This document shows positions 42,550 to 55,400 of a stretch of 64,000 bases of DNA, one piece after another; within the stretch, counting starts at the first letter, position 1; every line of letters begins with the position of its first letter. The position numbers and the translations under genes were made by a program. This DNA comes from Branchiostoma floridae (taxonomy: Eukaryota; Chordata; Leptocardii; Amphioxiformes; Branchiostomatidae), in assembly GCF_000003815.2 (NCBI RefSeq), contig NC_049983.1, positions 21,730,014-21,794,013 of the forward strand. The letters run 5' to 3'. The notes under the pieces are model-generated. The model did not search any database. It worked only from the letters and a program-made list of their open reading frames with translations, and was not told the origin of the DNA.

Positions 42550-45500
42550 AAATTAGATACCCCCTCAGGCCAAAGTTGCTTAGGCCACTCTGACATAATT
42601 TTATGAATGACACCAGCGCACGCATTGATTTTCGCCTATTCTAAAAAAAACTGTCACCCAATAGCATCCCTTGTAACTCTTATGCTTGCCAGAGGATCTG
42701 CTCTACAGGGTAAGGGGGCACATGGTCAGGGCATGGGGCCACAGTGCCCTTGTTTCCCTTTTAAAACATTGGTACTATTCCACACCGCAGCTAGGCGTCG
42801 CTGCTGACAATGCGTTCCCAAACGTAACAAATTACCAGATATACGGCACCCTGTAGCGACGAATAGCTGTAGTGTGGCATTATAGTACAAATCAATAATA
42901 TTGCATTGAGAAAGGTGGCAATCAGTGACCGAAACTTCATGTGACTTTATGTCGTGGTTGTAAATCAAGATGAAGTTATTCACGGACAGCACATGTTTGA
43001 AAGATGGCCGGAGGTAAAATTTTTCAAGTCACTTTGCTCACATGCACACCAGAACTCTCAGACCGAAGTGTGACACTAGAAAATTTGTCTTCTACACTAG
43101 TGGAACAAGCTACAGATGGCCCTTCACTGGACATTCTCACGTGGATATCTTACCGCACATATGTAATATGTTAACACTTTTCAAAAGTTCTATAAAAAGC
43201 ATATATTGGGGTATCTGTGGCGTAACGGCTAGAGCGTTGGAATCAGAATCAGTTGGTCCTGAGTTCGATACTCGCTATGCCCCTGCCCTCATGACGGTGG
43301 AGTGACGCCCACCGAGCCTCACGGCTAATCTGTCTAAAGGTGCCAAAAAACGCCTACGGATTTGGTGCTGCCAGTGTGTCAACATCTGCACACTTGCCAC
43401 TAAGACCTGTGATTTTTTTCAATAAAAAGCACGCGTTGCGTACATATGTCGTTACAAATGCAATCTCTACCAACTGTGACCAGTCATTCGTATACATGTG
43501 GTTTGTGGCCATTGATGATAACGTTTGCATTCGTGAAGTCTGTTAGTTTGACTCCATTTCCTGCCACGATTTCTTTGTAAATTTATGTTCTACTCTTTAT
43601 TATCACTATCATTGGTAGTATTCATAATATACATATATCTTAGAAATTGATTTTGTGATTTGGAGAGACACAATTGTAAACACAAAGCCAGATTTGGAAA
43701 TGTTCAGATTTACAGAGTGGCTTGTTGAATGAATAACAATTTATATTCATTTATGATCTTCTGTGTTCAAGCGTACTTGCGACCATAGGACAAGTTCACA
43801 TTTATTCCTGGTTTCATGTTGTGTCGGTGACTCCTGAAGCATTTCAAGTTTTGTTAATTTTTAAACAGATGTCACCGTAGCTCAACTGTTAGCAGCATCA
43901 GATTAATAAAAAGTGCATAATAATCGTGATCGTGTCCAGTTGAAAGTTATCATAATGTTTGCGTTGTGTGACTCTCAAAACAAAGAGCCACGATGTCAGG
44001 TTCCGAACTGGCTGCCGTGTTCCCTGTGACGTCACATACGGAAATAAACTTGATTAAATGTCAGCAAGATGAACTGGTCGTGAAGGGTGTAAACGTTCGG
44101 TGTCCAATAACATCAGAATGATGTTACTCTGTACAAATGCCTGGGTTCATTGAATGATTACTGTGGTTGAATGTGACCCGTTAACAATTGTATTTTAGAA
44201 CCTGAAACCTATCACTTTGTGATCAATCAGTGCAATAGACACGAAGCATTTAAAGAACTGTGAGGTTTATTGTATCACAAACACAGCAACGTGTAGTAGA
44301 CGTTCGTCAGCATTTACTTTCTAACTTGTTAACTCCTAAGTTTAAAAATTCATTTCACAAGGTACAAATAAAATATCTGAAAGATTTTAAAGTTGTAAGA
44401 ACTGTCACTTTCTCACTACACAACTGGAACTACGTACATTGCTTCTAAATTTCCATTATCATAAAGAGACCGAAACCATTGACCAAAATGTGTTTGTAAA
44501 CTGGTATTTGTTGTGACTTACACTCTGACTTTTGGAACAACAATGTACAATGAAGGTCTACATTTATTCGTTCATTCCTTAATACGGGCATTTCTACGGA
44601 TCAAATATTGCATTAAAAGGAGAAAATTCAGACCTATACATGAAATATAGGAATGTCCACACGTACGGTTTACTGTAGCTTCCTGCAATTTATCCCTATC
44701 GCCTGCAAAATGCAATTTTGTGATACACACGTGAAATAGTAAACAAAAATATTTCCATTAAACCAAAGCCACGGAGTAAAGATTTGCACACACAACAATG
44801 TATAAACTCTAGTCACAAAACAATATATCAAATACTGAAACAAATGTAACGTACTAGATAATGAGTTTTAAAGAAATATACAAAGCTTAAAAGATTTACT
44901 CTCGTCACCAGATACATGTTCGCCATATAAAACTAGCAACAACAACAACACATTGGGATTTCTCGACATACCCTGACATATTTAGCTTCTATACACTTCT
45001 GTGCATTTTCCCCAGGAGTACAGAAGCCGTTCCAACTAACAATTTACATATATGTCCTATCAGGACATGCTGCTTTAAAGCATACATACTATATGATGCT
45101 TCCGAGACTGTGTGATAATCTTTGGTCCGGTATATACAAGGGTGACCCCCCGCCCCATACGCATAATCATGTTAAGTGCTGTCCTTGGTACTGAACGAAC
45201 ATTGAACATTGTTGATTTCCCATGCCCACTCTGTTGTGTTACGTTGTCAAAAGGATTACGCGAATTACATCCCTTGAGCCCATTTTAGTTTAACATCCTC
45301 TATATGTTGGTAAGTCTAGTTTTGATTTACTTGCTAGGGGTATGAATGATTTTGTTGTTAACTGTATGAAGTGTATTAGGCTTCATTTATGTAAGATAGC
45401 GCATTTACAATACTCTGTACATATGATCACCTATGTACAATATTTCATATATAAGATGAAACATTTACAATATTATACATAACGTCATACACAAAGTGAT

Positions 45501-46496
45501 AAAACATAACCAAGCAATGTATTAAAGCATATAAATGCAAAAAGCTATTATATCGTAATCGATTGTCATAGAATATGTACATGAGAGTCGTTTAGACAAT
45601 ACAGCAAAAGCTCACGTCAACAATCGTTCAAACTTTCAATGTGTCGATGTCAGCATCGATTTGGAGTTGTTCAACAGTCATAAGTCACAGGTCATCGATC
45701 ATTGAGTGTCTGTTATAACATCGATACCTGTCGTTTTGATAATTGTCTGCATTTTCAGGAAATAATCACAATCTACTAGTATTGACTTGTTTTCTGTACA
45801 CAGAAACGTCCTAAATACCAATGGAATGATCGCCTCTATGCTTTATTCTACAATCAAATGATATAGTCAAGAGAATTTCTTTCACTAATAGGTGAGATGG
45901 TACAGGATCCTCTCAGATCGGGACACAGTCATCTTGTAGGCAGCAGTTTGTCGTCGCACCGCTAGATGTCGGCAATGTCCTCATATGTACAGATGCTAAG
46001 AAATTACAAAATGTTACATGAGTTTAGAGTCTAGATAGCAGCATTGTTTCTTTTGAGGGCTATGCATGAATTCTAGGCATTTATTGATCATTTTACGTTG
46101 GTTCTTTTTCTTCTAAAATGACATTGTGTACCAATGAAGTGGTTATAAAAAGGTGGACATTCTTTTAGGTAATGTTTGCAAGTTGTGAGTGAAAGATGGC
46201 ACGAATTGAAGCTTGGCAAATGTTGGACAATAACGCTCTTTGTCATGAATTGATATCTTTAGCCTGTTGGCATTGATCATAGCATAAATGATTAGGCTTG
46301 AGTAGTGGTCTTCAGTTCTGTTTAACTAATTGTTGTACCTACTTATCACTGACAAATTTTAAATGATCACTCTGCAAATAAATGAATGCTGTATATCATT
46401 AAGTACATTTCAGAAAATCCAAACATTATTGTCAAGAGGCATTATTTGACGAGTTGAACCAAGCGACTCACCACACTTCGTAACATCTGTCATGTT
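42550..46496. other. Convergent 3' intergenic region between the LRR and sacsin-like genes
   Basis: About 4 kb that presumably includes both 3' UTRs. AT-rich, with a SINE at 43208-43350 and a possible second tRNA-like fragment at about 43868. No convincing open frame. Several AATAAA words exist on both strands but none is decisive. Confidence 0.5.
43208..43350 (+). mobile_element. tRNA-derived SINE
   Basis: Head TGTGGCGTAACGGCTAGAGCG-like A box and GGTCCTGAGTTCGATAC B box. Same family as the copy at 38595-38790. The body beyond the head differs, so it may be a different subfamily. Confidence 0.7.
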
Positions 46497-49400
46497 TTAC
46501 ATCAGGGACGACACATGGCCCAGCACCGTGTCAGTCAGACGCAGCATGTCGTTGACAGCTTCTTTGCCGTACCCTGCAGCAGGAAAGCCGGGACTTGACC
46601 ACCGGTCAGGATAGCGTGGCGTGTCGTTGTTCCAGCGAAGGAGGGACAATTCGCGGGTTATGTTAACAACTTCATGGAAGTCAGGCTGGCGCAGAGCAAC
46701 TTCTGAAGCCAACCCGCTGAGGCTGTGTCCCCGGTACTGGTTTCCAGCGACGACAAACAAAGCCGCCTTCAGAGCTTTCTCCGCCGCTTGGTGACACATG
46801 AAAGCCGCGTTACAGTAGAATCCACCGTCCCTATCATGTTTCGCGGCAAGGAAGTCATTCTTTGCCTGTTCGAACCATCTGCAAGCTTCACCGTGATCTG
46901 GATATAACGTCCTTGCTATAACGTCTCGCTGTGACCCAGCACTGTCCGTTGTGTCCAGAGAGTTTAATCGAGCGAAACCTCTGAATTCAAGCACGCGACC
47001 TTCATCATCGTGAGTTCGTTGACCAATGATGAGATCTTCAAGCTGACTGAACATTTCATCATAGTCCGAGTCACACAGCTTCCTGTTATGTGACTTTCGC
47101 TTGCCTTTTGGCACGTCTTGATGTTGAACAATAAGAAACAGGTGACTACTTCTGCCAGTCATCTTACGTACCGACCGCCGTCTTGAGTGGAAACCCCTTG
47201 GTCTACGGGTTCCCTGGTATCCCGGTGACGGTAGCAATTGACTTGATGATGTGTGCGTAATCGAAAGAGGACCGGGTGTAAACGAAAGAGGACCTGGACC
47301 TCTTTCGTTTATGTACACATCATGAAGGTCATTGCTACCATTGCGACTGACTCCGTGTCCTCCATGATACGACGACTTGTGGTCGACTGCGCTGCAGGCA
47401 CCGGATAGAGATGATGACTCTTCATCCTCTCTAAGAAATCTTCTGATTTCACTCCTGATGTGTTCAATCACTCGCTGAGCAAAGTCTTCATCACTCTGAT
47501 TCGACTTTGGATGCCAGTACAGAAACAGTCGACCTACAACCCTCATATGGTCGTCTTCTTCCAAGTCCCAAGCCTCCTCTAGAACTTGTGTCACATGCTG
47601 AAAAGCGGCCTCCGGCTCGGGCATAATCTGAACTGCCTGGTCCTCGCCGATTTTGTACAAGTCGGTAACTTTCACTAGCATGATTTCATCATCATCATGT
47701 AAGTGTATTTCGAAGACACGTTCAAAATCTAGACTCATATTGGTTTGTAGCAGGGCTACTTCTTGGCCTGAGGTGATGGCTTTCAATTCGTCTCCCTCTT
47801 CTTTGTTGTCCAGCTCGTCTATCTTTTCCTCTTTTACAACTTTTGCGAAGACGGCATGGAAAGCCTGCTCTTGTTGGCCGGCGTTAGGGAGTCGATAGGC
47901 AACAATTTCGCCCTCCTCAAATTCTATGTCTGGCCTGTGACTTACACGAGATTCGTTACAAGGAGAACCCAGGTCTACGCTACGTCGTGTTCTTTGGAGA
48001 GTGTCTGTTGTTGGCTGGATCTTCATGACTTCTTCCACAACACTCTCAAGGTCCATATCGTACTCCTTGAACAAATCACAAAGCGCCTTTGCAAGTTGGA
48101 AACTGAAAGCAAGGATGTTAGCGTTACCTCCGAAAATGGCATTGTGCTTCAAGTATATGTTAACACAACTTGAGCCTTCAGCTGTAGACTTCACTGAAAG
48201 ATACGCTTGCAGTTCTTTCCCTTTGTCTGACAGGGAGTCAAGATTCTCTCGGTCTAACCGCTGCAGTTCTATAGTTCTGTAGCAGTGCAACTCTACACCA
48301 GCAAGCCTAGAACGAACCTCGGGGATTAATCCACTTTTGTCGATGCATTTCCCTCTGACTGAAATAGCAAGTGCCAATAAACGGCAAAACTGCTCATCTA
48401 GGAAAGTCTTGGCGTAAAAAGCGCGGAAGGCACATTGTGCTCCGTCCTCACACAGGGAAGAGCTTTCAGAGAACTTTTCCTCGGTGATGTCACTCAAGAA
48501 GACTGGGCGAAAGTCTTCAGGGATAGACTCCACAGCCGTTCGAGACAACGTTAGCCAAGGTGTGAGAACGTTATTGTTAAGATTCTCCGTGGTACTGGGA
48601 TCAAACCCCTTGCCTTCGATTATGACTATGTCTTGTGATGGCACTAAGGTGTTCAGATGAGTTGGAAGATAAAGTATTGGATCGGTTGTTTGAGATACGA
48701 ACTCATGCCACTGTTCAGGCCCATTTTCTCCACACGATAGCTCGACGATACGTGCAACTGCTTTACAAGCAGCCTTCCATGGCAGGGTGTCTTCATCAAG
48801 AAAAGTATCTGAGTTTGCAAGTTCACTTAGAACGAGTGCATACTTTGCTAGTGTTATGCTCTCTGTAGCTCCTAGACATCCGAACAAAGCCTCGTGCGCG
48901 GCCAACTTTCTGTGGAGACGGAAGAGATATCCATCAAAGATGGCTTTGTCTTCATGGCTCATTTCGAAAACAACTTTCGCTCCATCACTTAACCGGATAT
49001 GGGAACCCACTTCGACAAGGACACACGGGACAGAACTAAGTGTCCTGCTGATAAGCTGGCAATTGTCACAACCTTCTCCAGGAAGCAGCCCCTTGTCTTC
49101 AAAGCAATGGCATGAAGACTCTTTGCAAGACTCTTGCAAGAAGTGGTAAATTTTCTGCATGACCCTAAGGACATTGCCATCAACATCTCCATCCTCTACC
49201 CCATAACAGATGTTCATACAGTTGTCGAGAACATCATCCAGTGGTGGGTTGTCCTGTACGCTCAGCAGTTCCTTTAGTTCATCAGTGGGAGGGCTCGCCC
49301 ACTCCGGAAGAGCCAGGGATGTTGTCCAGATTAAGGATTCGTGATCAGATGTAACCGAGCCACGGAAACAGACGGGGTCCACATCCACACTTGGGTGAAT

Positions 49401-52400
49401 ATCCATCAGGTGCTGGGATATACGGTGACACGGGATGAAACATGTCTCTGATACCTCTTCAAGCACAGATTGGAGGTCATTCTCATGTTCAAACAGGTAT
49501 GTTACAAGATCCTTGGCCAGTTGCTCAAGACTTGTGCTTTCTGCAGCCCACCCTCCATGTAACTGCTCTTCCACAGTTCCAGTGCACTGTACAAAGCGAT
49601 GTGGTTCCATCATGGTGTGTAAACCGACTTCCTGCAGGAACTCTATCCAGGTCTCATCACAGAATGGCCTTGGGGGGAATTCAATGAAGTTCACGTGATC
49701 CTTGGCTACAACAAACAATGGCTCACGTGGGCTGTAAAACTGATCAGCTGTGACCAGTTCCCCGTCAACGTTTGGGATGAACGCTGTGGAACGTAGTTTC
49801 TGTAGCAGCTGTATCCTTTCTGGGCTTGCAGGCGCGAGGAAAGGCAATACATGGTCTTTGATGTAAGAAATGTAGAACAAGCGCTGTTCAGATGTCCTCA
49901 AGAGAGAGAAATTAGGAAGAATGTACTTGACATGCAGTGTTACTTGGCTAACTGTCTCCACCCCCACCGCTTTGTACAGCGAGAACAAGGTCTCATTGCG
50001 TCTCAAAACGATACATCCTGTGTACATTAGAAGAGCATTGATCATGAATGGACCGGCTTGTGCATTAGTGTCCAACACAAGTACCTCCTCGAAACCACGG
50101 AGACTTCTTTGTGCACCGTCCAAGGTTTGGAAGACAGGAAGGCTCTTAAGAATGTCAACCGATTTAGGACTGAGGTGTTCAATGTCTCTCTGAATATGTA
50201 CGAGTAAATAAGAGCTCTCCTGCTCCTTCAAAATCCCTTCCAGATTGTGCCCCTCTTTCATGACACCTTCGAGCACGGTTAGCACGTCTTCACTACTAGT
50301 TGGTGATGCGAGGCTGCGATGTACTATGGTCAGTCCTCCCCCCAGAAGACAATCATTTACAAACGGACATTGCAGTTTCTCCAAGATATTCAAAACTGTG
50401 GAAGGAGCACGGGTGTTTGTCGTGAAGGTCATCTTTGCACTAGCAAGAGAGAAAAGTGACGGCCGTGTGCTGGGAATGATCTGCCAATGTTTGATGGGCT
50501 GAAGACTCTGCTCATTACTTGCACCAACACATAAGAATTCCCACAGATGTTCTATCCACTCTGTGGTTGGTTCTGTCGTTGCATTCTCTGGACGCCAAGG
50601 GCAATGTCCAGTTCTTCCAATCAAGCAATCGGGTGGGAAGATGTCTGAATAACGATTAGCTAGCAATGCCATGTCTTGTATGTCGAAATATTTGATGACC
50701 GTGGCTGTGGCGTCTTGTCGAAGGAAGGGAAACAGCATTTCAACAATGGACTCGTGTGCAAACATGTATGAGTACTTCGCAGAAACAAGATCATGATAGT
50801 AAGATACGAACACGTGGTCTTCTTGGTTGAATTTATAGAGATTCCCGTCTTGAGCAAGAAGCAACGGCACACCATGAAGGCAGGAATTCAGGGGTTCGGA
50901 GTCTTGGGACCCAACGCGAACCGGATACAAACAGTAGTTCAGAAGAGCTTTAAGACTATTAGCATCCCTAGTAAGGCAGGTACCTTGCAAGTCTGGAAGG
51001 TTTTGTGCCCGCAACCATTGGATAACTGAAGACGGCGAGAACTGTTTGACGGGGCTTCCGGCGTGTAGGAAGTGTGTGTAGACGCTGCCCATGTATTCAG
51101 TTTCTACAACATTGCACCCAATGGATAATAGAACCTTCTTGGCGGCATGGCTTTGCGCTTCACCTGGACTTTCGGCCTCAATGTCACTGTCTCTTTCATC
51201 TTCGAACAAACAACCACTGGGGCTTTGAAAGTATACAGACCGGTCCTTCTCGACAACTACGGGCAAAAGATTTTCATCTTTGCTTGCGATGATGCGGTAC
51301 AGTTCAGCAGCTAGAGCGTTGAACGAAGCAGGATCTGCATCCTTGTTCACCGTCGGGAAAAGTGAACAGTACTGGTTTAGGTTGAATCCCTCATGCGACG
51401 TTGGTGACAGCAACTCCTCTTTGGCAGCTACCAGTAAGCTAACGTAAGCCGGTGCCAACAGCTGCGTCTTCAACAGCTCGTTCCACATCCCATGAAGACC
51501 ACTGCTTGCTAGGTTTCTCCTGGATGAATCTAGGGCAAAGTGACCGTTGACATGAACTGGAAGACACGTCGTAGGTGTTGGTAAAGGAAGGTAACAGAAC
51601 GCTTTACCGCGGAATTTGGTACTACTTGGTAAGACGAAGGGGGCCTGTGGTCTGCCTGATATGGTCTCCTCAAGCGAAGCCGCAACAGCTACACGTGGCA
51701 TAATGCACTTTAATCGGGCGAATGACAGCTCTTCTGCATGGAGGTCTGGTCGCTTGTCAAATCCCACTCTCTCAGAAATAAGCCACCTACTGACTGACAC
51801 ATCCCTGGCATACGTCTTCTCAATGACAACTTGGTGACTTTTCTGTATTGGTGAAATGGACAGAATGTCATGTGTACTATCTGCCCCTTGACCATGCGCC
51901 AGTTGTCCTTGGACGTGATTTGCAATCGCACCTCGCTTTGCCTTTGTCGTCTCGTTCAGCACTTTTCTGACAACATAGTGTTCAATGTAGTATTCCCTTG
52001 TTTGCATCTCGATGGAGGCAAAGGAAACCTTCTCGACATTATTGAGAAACAAGATAGCCTGGTTAGCTTCCTTCCAAAATAAAGTCATCATGGAATAGAT
52101 TTCGGTCGGGGTAAACGTTTTATCTGTGATTTTGCTTGATGGCATTTGCTCTGTCCGTAGAGGGAAGCGGAAGAGAGTAGACCCTTCCAAAGGAGCCTCT
52201 TCATTTGGCACGAAAAATGTCTTCAGGACGTCTGGAAACTTTTCCTCCAAGGTTTCCATGGGGATCAGCCGCCCTGGTCTTCTCATTGTAGCTCCAGGAA
52301 CATACCTAGCGTGCGGATCAAATATGCACATCGTTTCGGAGTCCGTGATGAACGAAGGACAGTCTGTGAGATGATACACGGCGTTGAAGCCGACGCCAAA

Positions 52401-55400
52401 CTGCCCTATGGTGGAACCTTTCTCTTGTTTGTTTCCCCTTCCGATTTTCTGGATGGCGTCGATGTCACTCTGGCTGAACGTTCTGTTGTTATACACAAGC
52501 AAAGATGGGCCTTGTAGGTACTTCCATTCTTTGTCGAAGATCTTCTTGTCTGAATGACACCTTGTGTCGTATATGAACTTGACTTCAGTTGCTCCTGCAT
52601 CGTCTGCATTCTGAAGCAGTTCTTTGAAGATATCAATTCCTGTGGAATATGATTCCAAAATGCCCTTGATTCTGTCGGTCAGCTCCTCACCTTGACCGAA
52701 ATCTTGTCCAATGTCACAGAAGTCCCCAGCTGTTTGGTCTACAAGCTGAGATCTCACCGTCTTCACTCCGAAGAACTTAACAGCTAGTTTAAACGGAATG
52801 TTATCGTGAACATAGTAGGGAATAGATGGGTCTTCTGGTAGCCAACGGGCATCGTTGTATGCAAGCTGAGAGACCAGTCGAAGAGTCCCCTCACGATCCG
52901 GCAAGAAGACTCTGTCCAATGGCATTTGGACGCCAGAAAAGTATGCACTTACAAGCCTCCAATGTTCTCTTTCAAGATTATCAGCAAGAGCCAGTGAATC
53001 CTCTAGGTCGGATTGGCTAAGAGGGTGGGAACCATATGTGGATGCCATGTTCTCTAGAGCGACTACAAAGTCTTTGGCCTCAAAAAACCTTCTCACCCCA
53101 CAGCAGCGAAGGAAATCCCTGTAAGGTTGAAGTTCCTTGGGCACAACGCCGAGCGTTTTCATAACTCGTCCATGATTTTCAAAGGCGAGTTCTCTTGGCG
53201 TAACAAACCCCCTGGAGGTGTAGACAAAGGGGGTTATGTTTTCACTGTTGATGAGCGTGTTTCGTACAACATCATCGCTGAAAGACCATTTCTCAAACGT
53301 CCGGCCGTCTTTCCCTTTGACTGTTCTCGTTGTGCAGGCGGTTCTTTGAAGAAGAGAATAGATCGCATGGCAGAAGTCCGGAAGTATTTCTGTACTGTTC
53401 TCATCGTCTGGTGGTTTCTGTGCGACCATCAGTAGATGCTTGACAGCGATCCTTGCAAGACGTACCATATTCGCCTTGTCTCTGCACAGGGCAGGCGTAC
53501 TATCTACGAATTTGTAGAGGAACGACATTCTGTTCAGGGCTTTATTAGGGTCTTCCAGATACAACGTCTGACAAGATGTTGCTCGTTCCAACAACAGTTC
53601 CCAGGGGAGAGATTCCTTCATCATCCCCAGTTGCACAAGAGAATCCATTCTCTTTCGTTTATTCAACTCTTTGCCATACGGAAACCTGTGGTCATCTTCG
53701 TAGAAAAGTGTGGCAACTGTACCTGTAGGGTGTACCAGTTCACTTGGGCAGCGCAGTAAGGCACCTTGTGGTGAGGTCGGCACACAAGGTAGGTCTTGTA
53801 AAGAGGAGTACGATATGGTTCCTCCGGCTGAGAGTTCATCAAAGACTTCATCAAGTAAATAGAGAACGAATCTGTCTAGGGTCGACCTGTGATCCTCCAG
53901 GTAACCTTGATTCACTGCCGGACAGAAAACGTCCTTGAACAATGTATCCAAGCTGAGTGCCCTTCCCTCGACAACTTGTCCAGAGTCCTCGCACGTAAGA
54001 AAGCCTTCAAACACCCACTTAGGCAGGTCAACTACTTCCTCCTGTACTGTTAACTGTTGACCTATCCAAATGCAAAGTATGTCTCGGGCTTCAGCACCAA
54101 TCTTACTTTCTCTGATAGAAGGATACAAGAAGGTGGCCTCTTGTATGGAGATCCAGTTCTGGTCCAAGGATAATAAGACGTTCGGTGGTGATGGTGAGGC
54201 CACGACCTTCTCATAGAAGCAAGGGACGAGGTTATCTCGAAACAAGGGATCATGAACTCTTGACGGGTTTGGCCATATGCAGAACGGATCACTGATGAGT
54301 GCTCCAGAACTCTCTTGGAGCAGTGCAAGGTGTTGAAGAAGGGTAAGATACGCTGTGGGGATAGCGTCACGTAGCAGACACGTATTCCACTCCACTTCCA
54401 GTGACTGCTCAATACCCGAACCAGATGTTTTACAGATTCCTTGTCGGTTAGAGAATATAGCAAACGGAGCATTCACGTGTACGGGCAGACCCGTGCATTC
54501 TGGAAGAGGGAGGAAACAGAAAGCGTTTCCAACAACCGCCTTTGGAAGATTCGTGTCTGTAATGAGGTATGCTGCAACACTTGCGCAAGGTAGCAGTCCA
54601 TTCGCTCTGCCCTGTTTAGTTTTAGCCATACTGAGGGACTCAGCTGATCCAATACAGGAGGATACTAGCCACCTTCTGGTTATACTTGTGTCTGTTTCTA
54701 TCACCGATCTTCTGTTGATGACGATTTCATTTAGCATTGACGGAATTTCTGGGGGATGTTTCTTCCGTTGTCCTTCCATGTACGATGATGCTGTTTGCAG
54801 GAGGCCGAGTGGTTGATCTTCAGTCCCACGTGGTACCAGTTCCTCTATCAGTGGCTTGAGTTTGCTCTTAACATGCATCAATTCATTGTATCTCCCCTTT
54901 TCATCCATTTCAATCACTGTCACAGAGCGAACATGTTGGGTGAAGAGCAGGAGAGTGTCGAGATTCTGAGCGAAGTGGGTCAAAAGCCGAGACACTCTGT
55001 TACGGTCGTACACCGTGCTGCTGATTTCGCTATTTTGGGCCTCTTGCTTAGTACGGAAAGGGAAGCGAAATAGCGTTGCTGGGTAGGGCGTGTCAGAGTT
55101 GAAGATGTTGCAACCAAATATGCCATCGTAAGGCTTGAACTGATCAGTGTAGATGTTTTGTATTTCCTCCCGATTCCATTCAATCTTCATCCCTGGTTCA
55201 AGACGATTGACCATTGGTGCCAGATGTGTTGTGTGCGGATCGAAGCAGACGAAATAGTGTCTACTGACGAAGCTTGGCACGTCCGTCATGTGGTAGACTG
55301 AGTTGAATCCCAAGCCAAACCTGCCAATTTTGTTGGTGTCTGTTTTCTTCGTCGCTCCAGAAATCTCCGTGATGTTCTGTATGTCTTCGTCTGTGAAGAC

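Noticed and set aside
43208-43290. tRNA genes
   Set aside because: A and B boxes are present, but no foldable anticodon and acceptor stems. They fit SINE heads.
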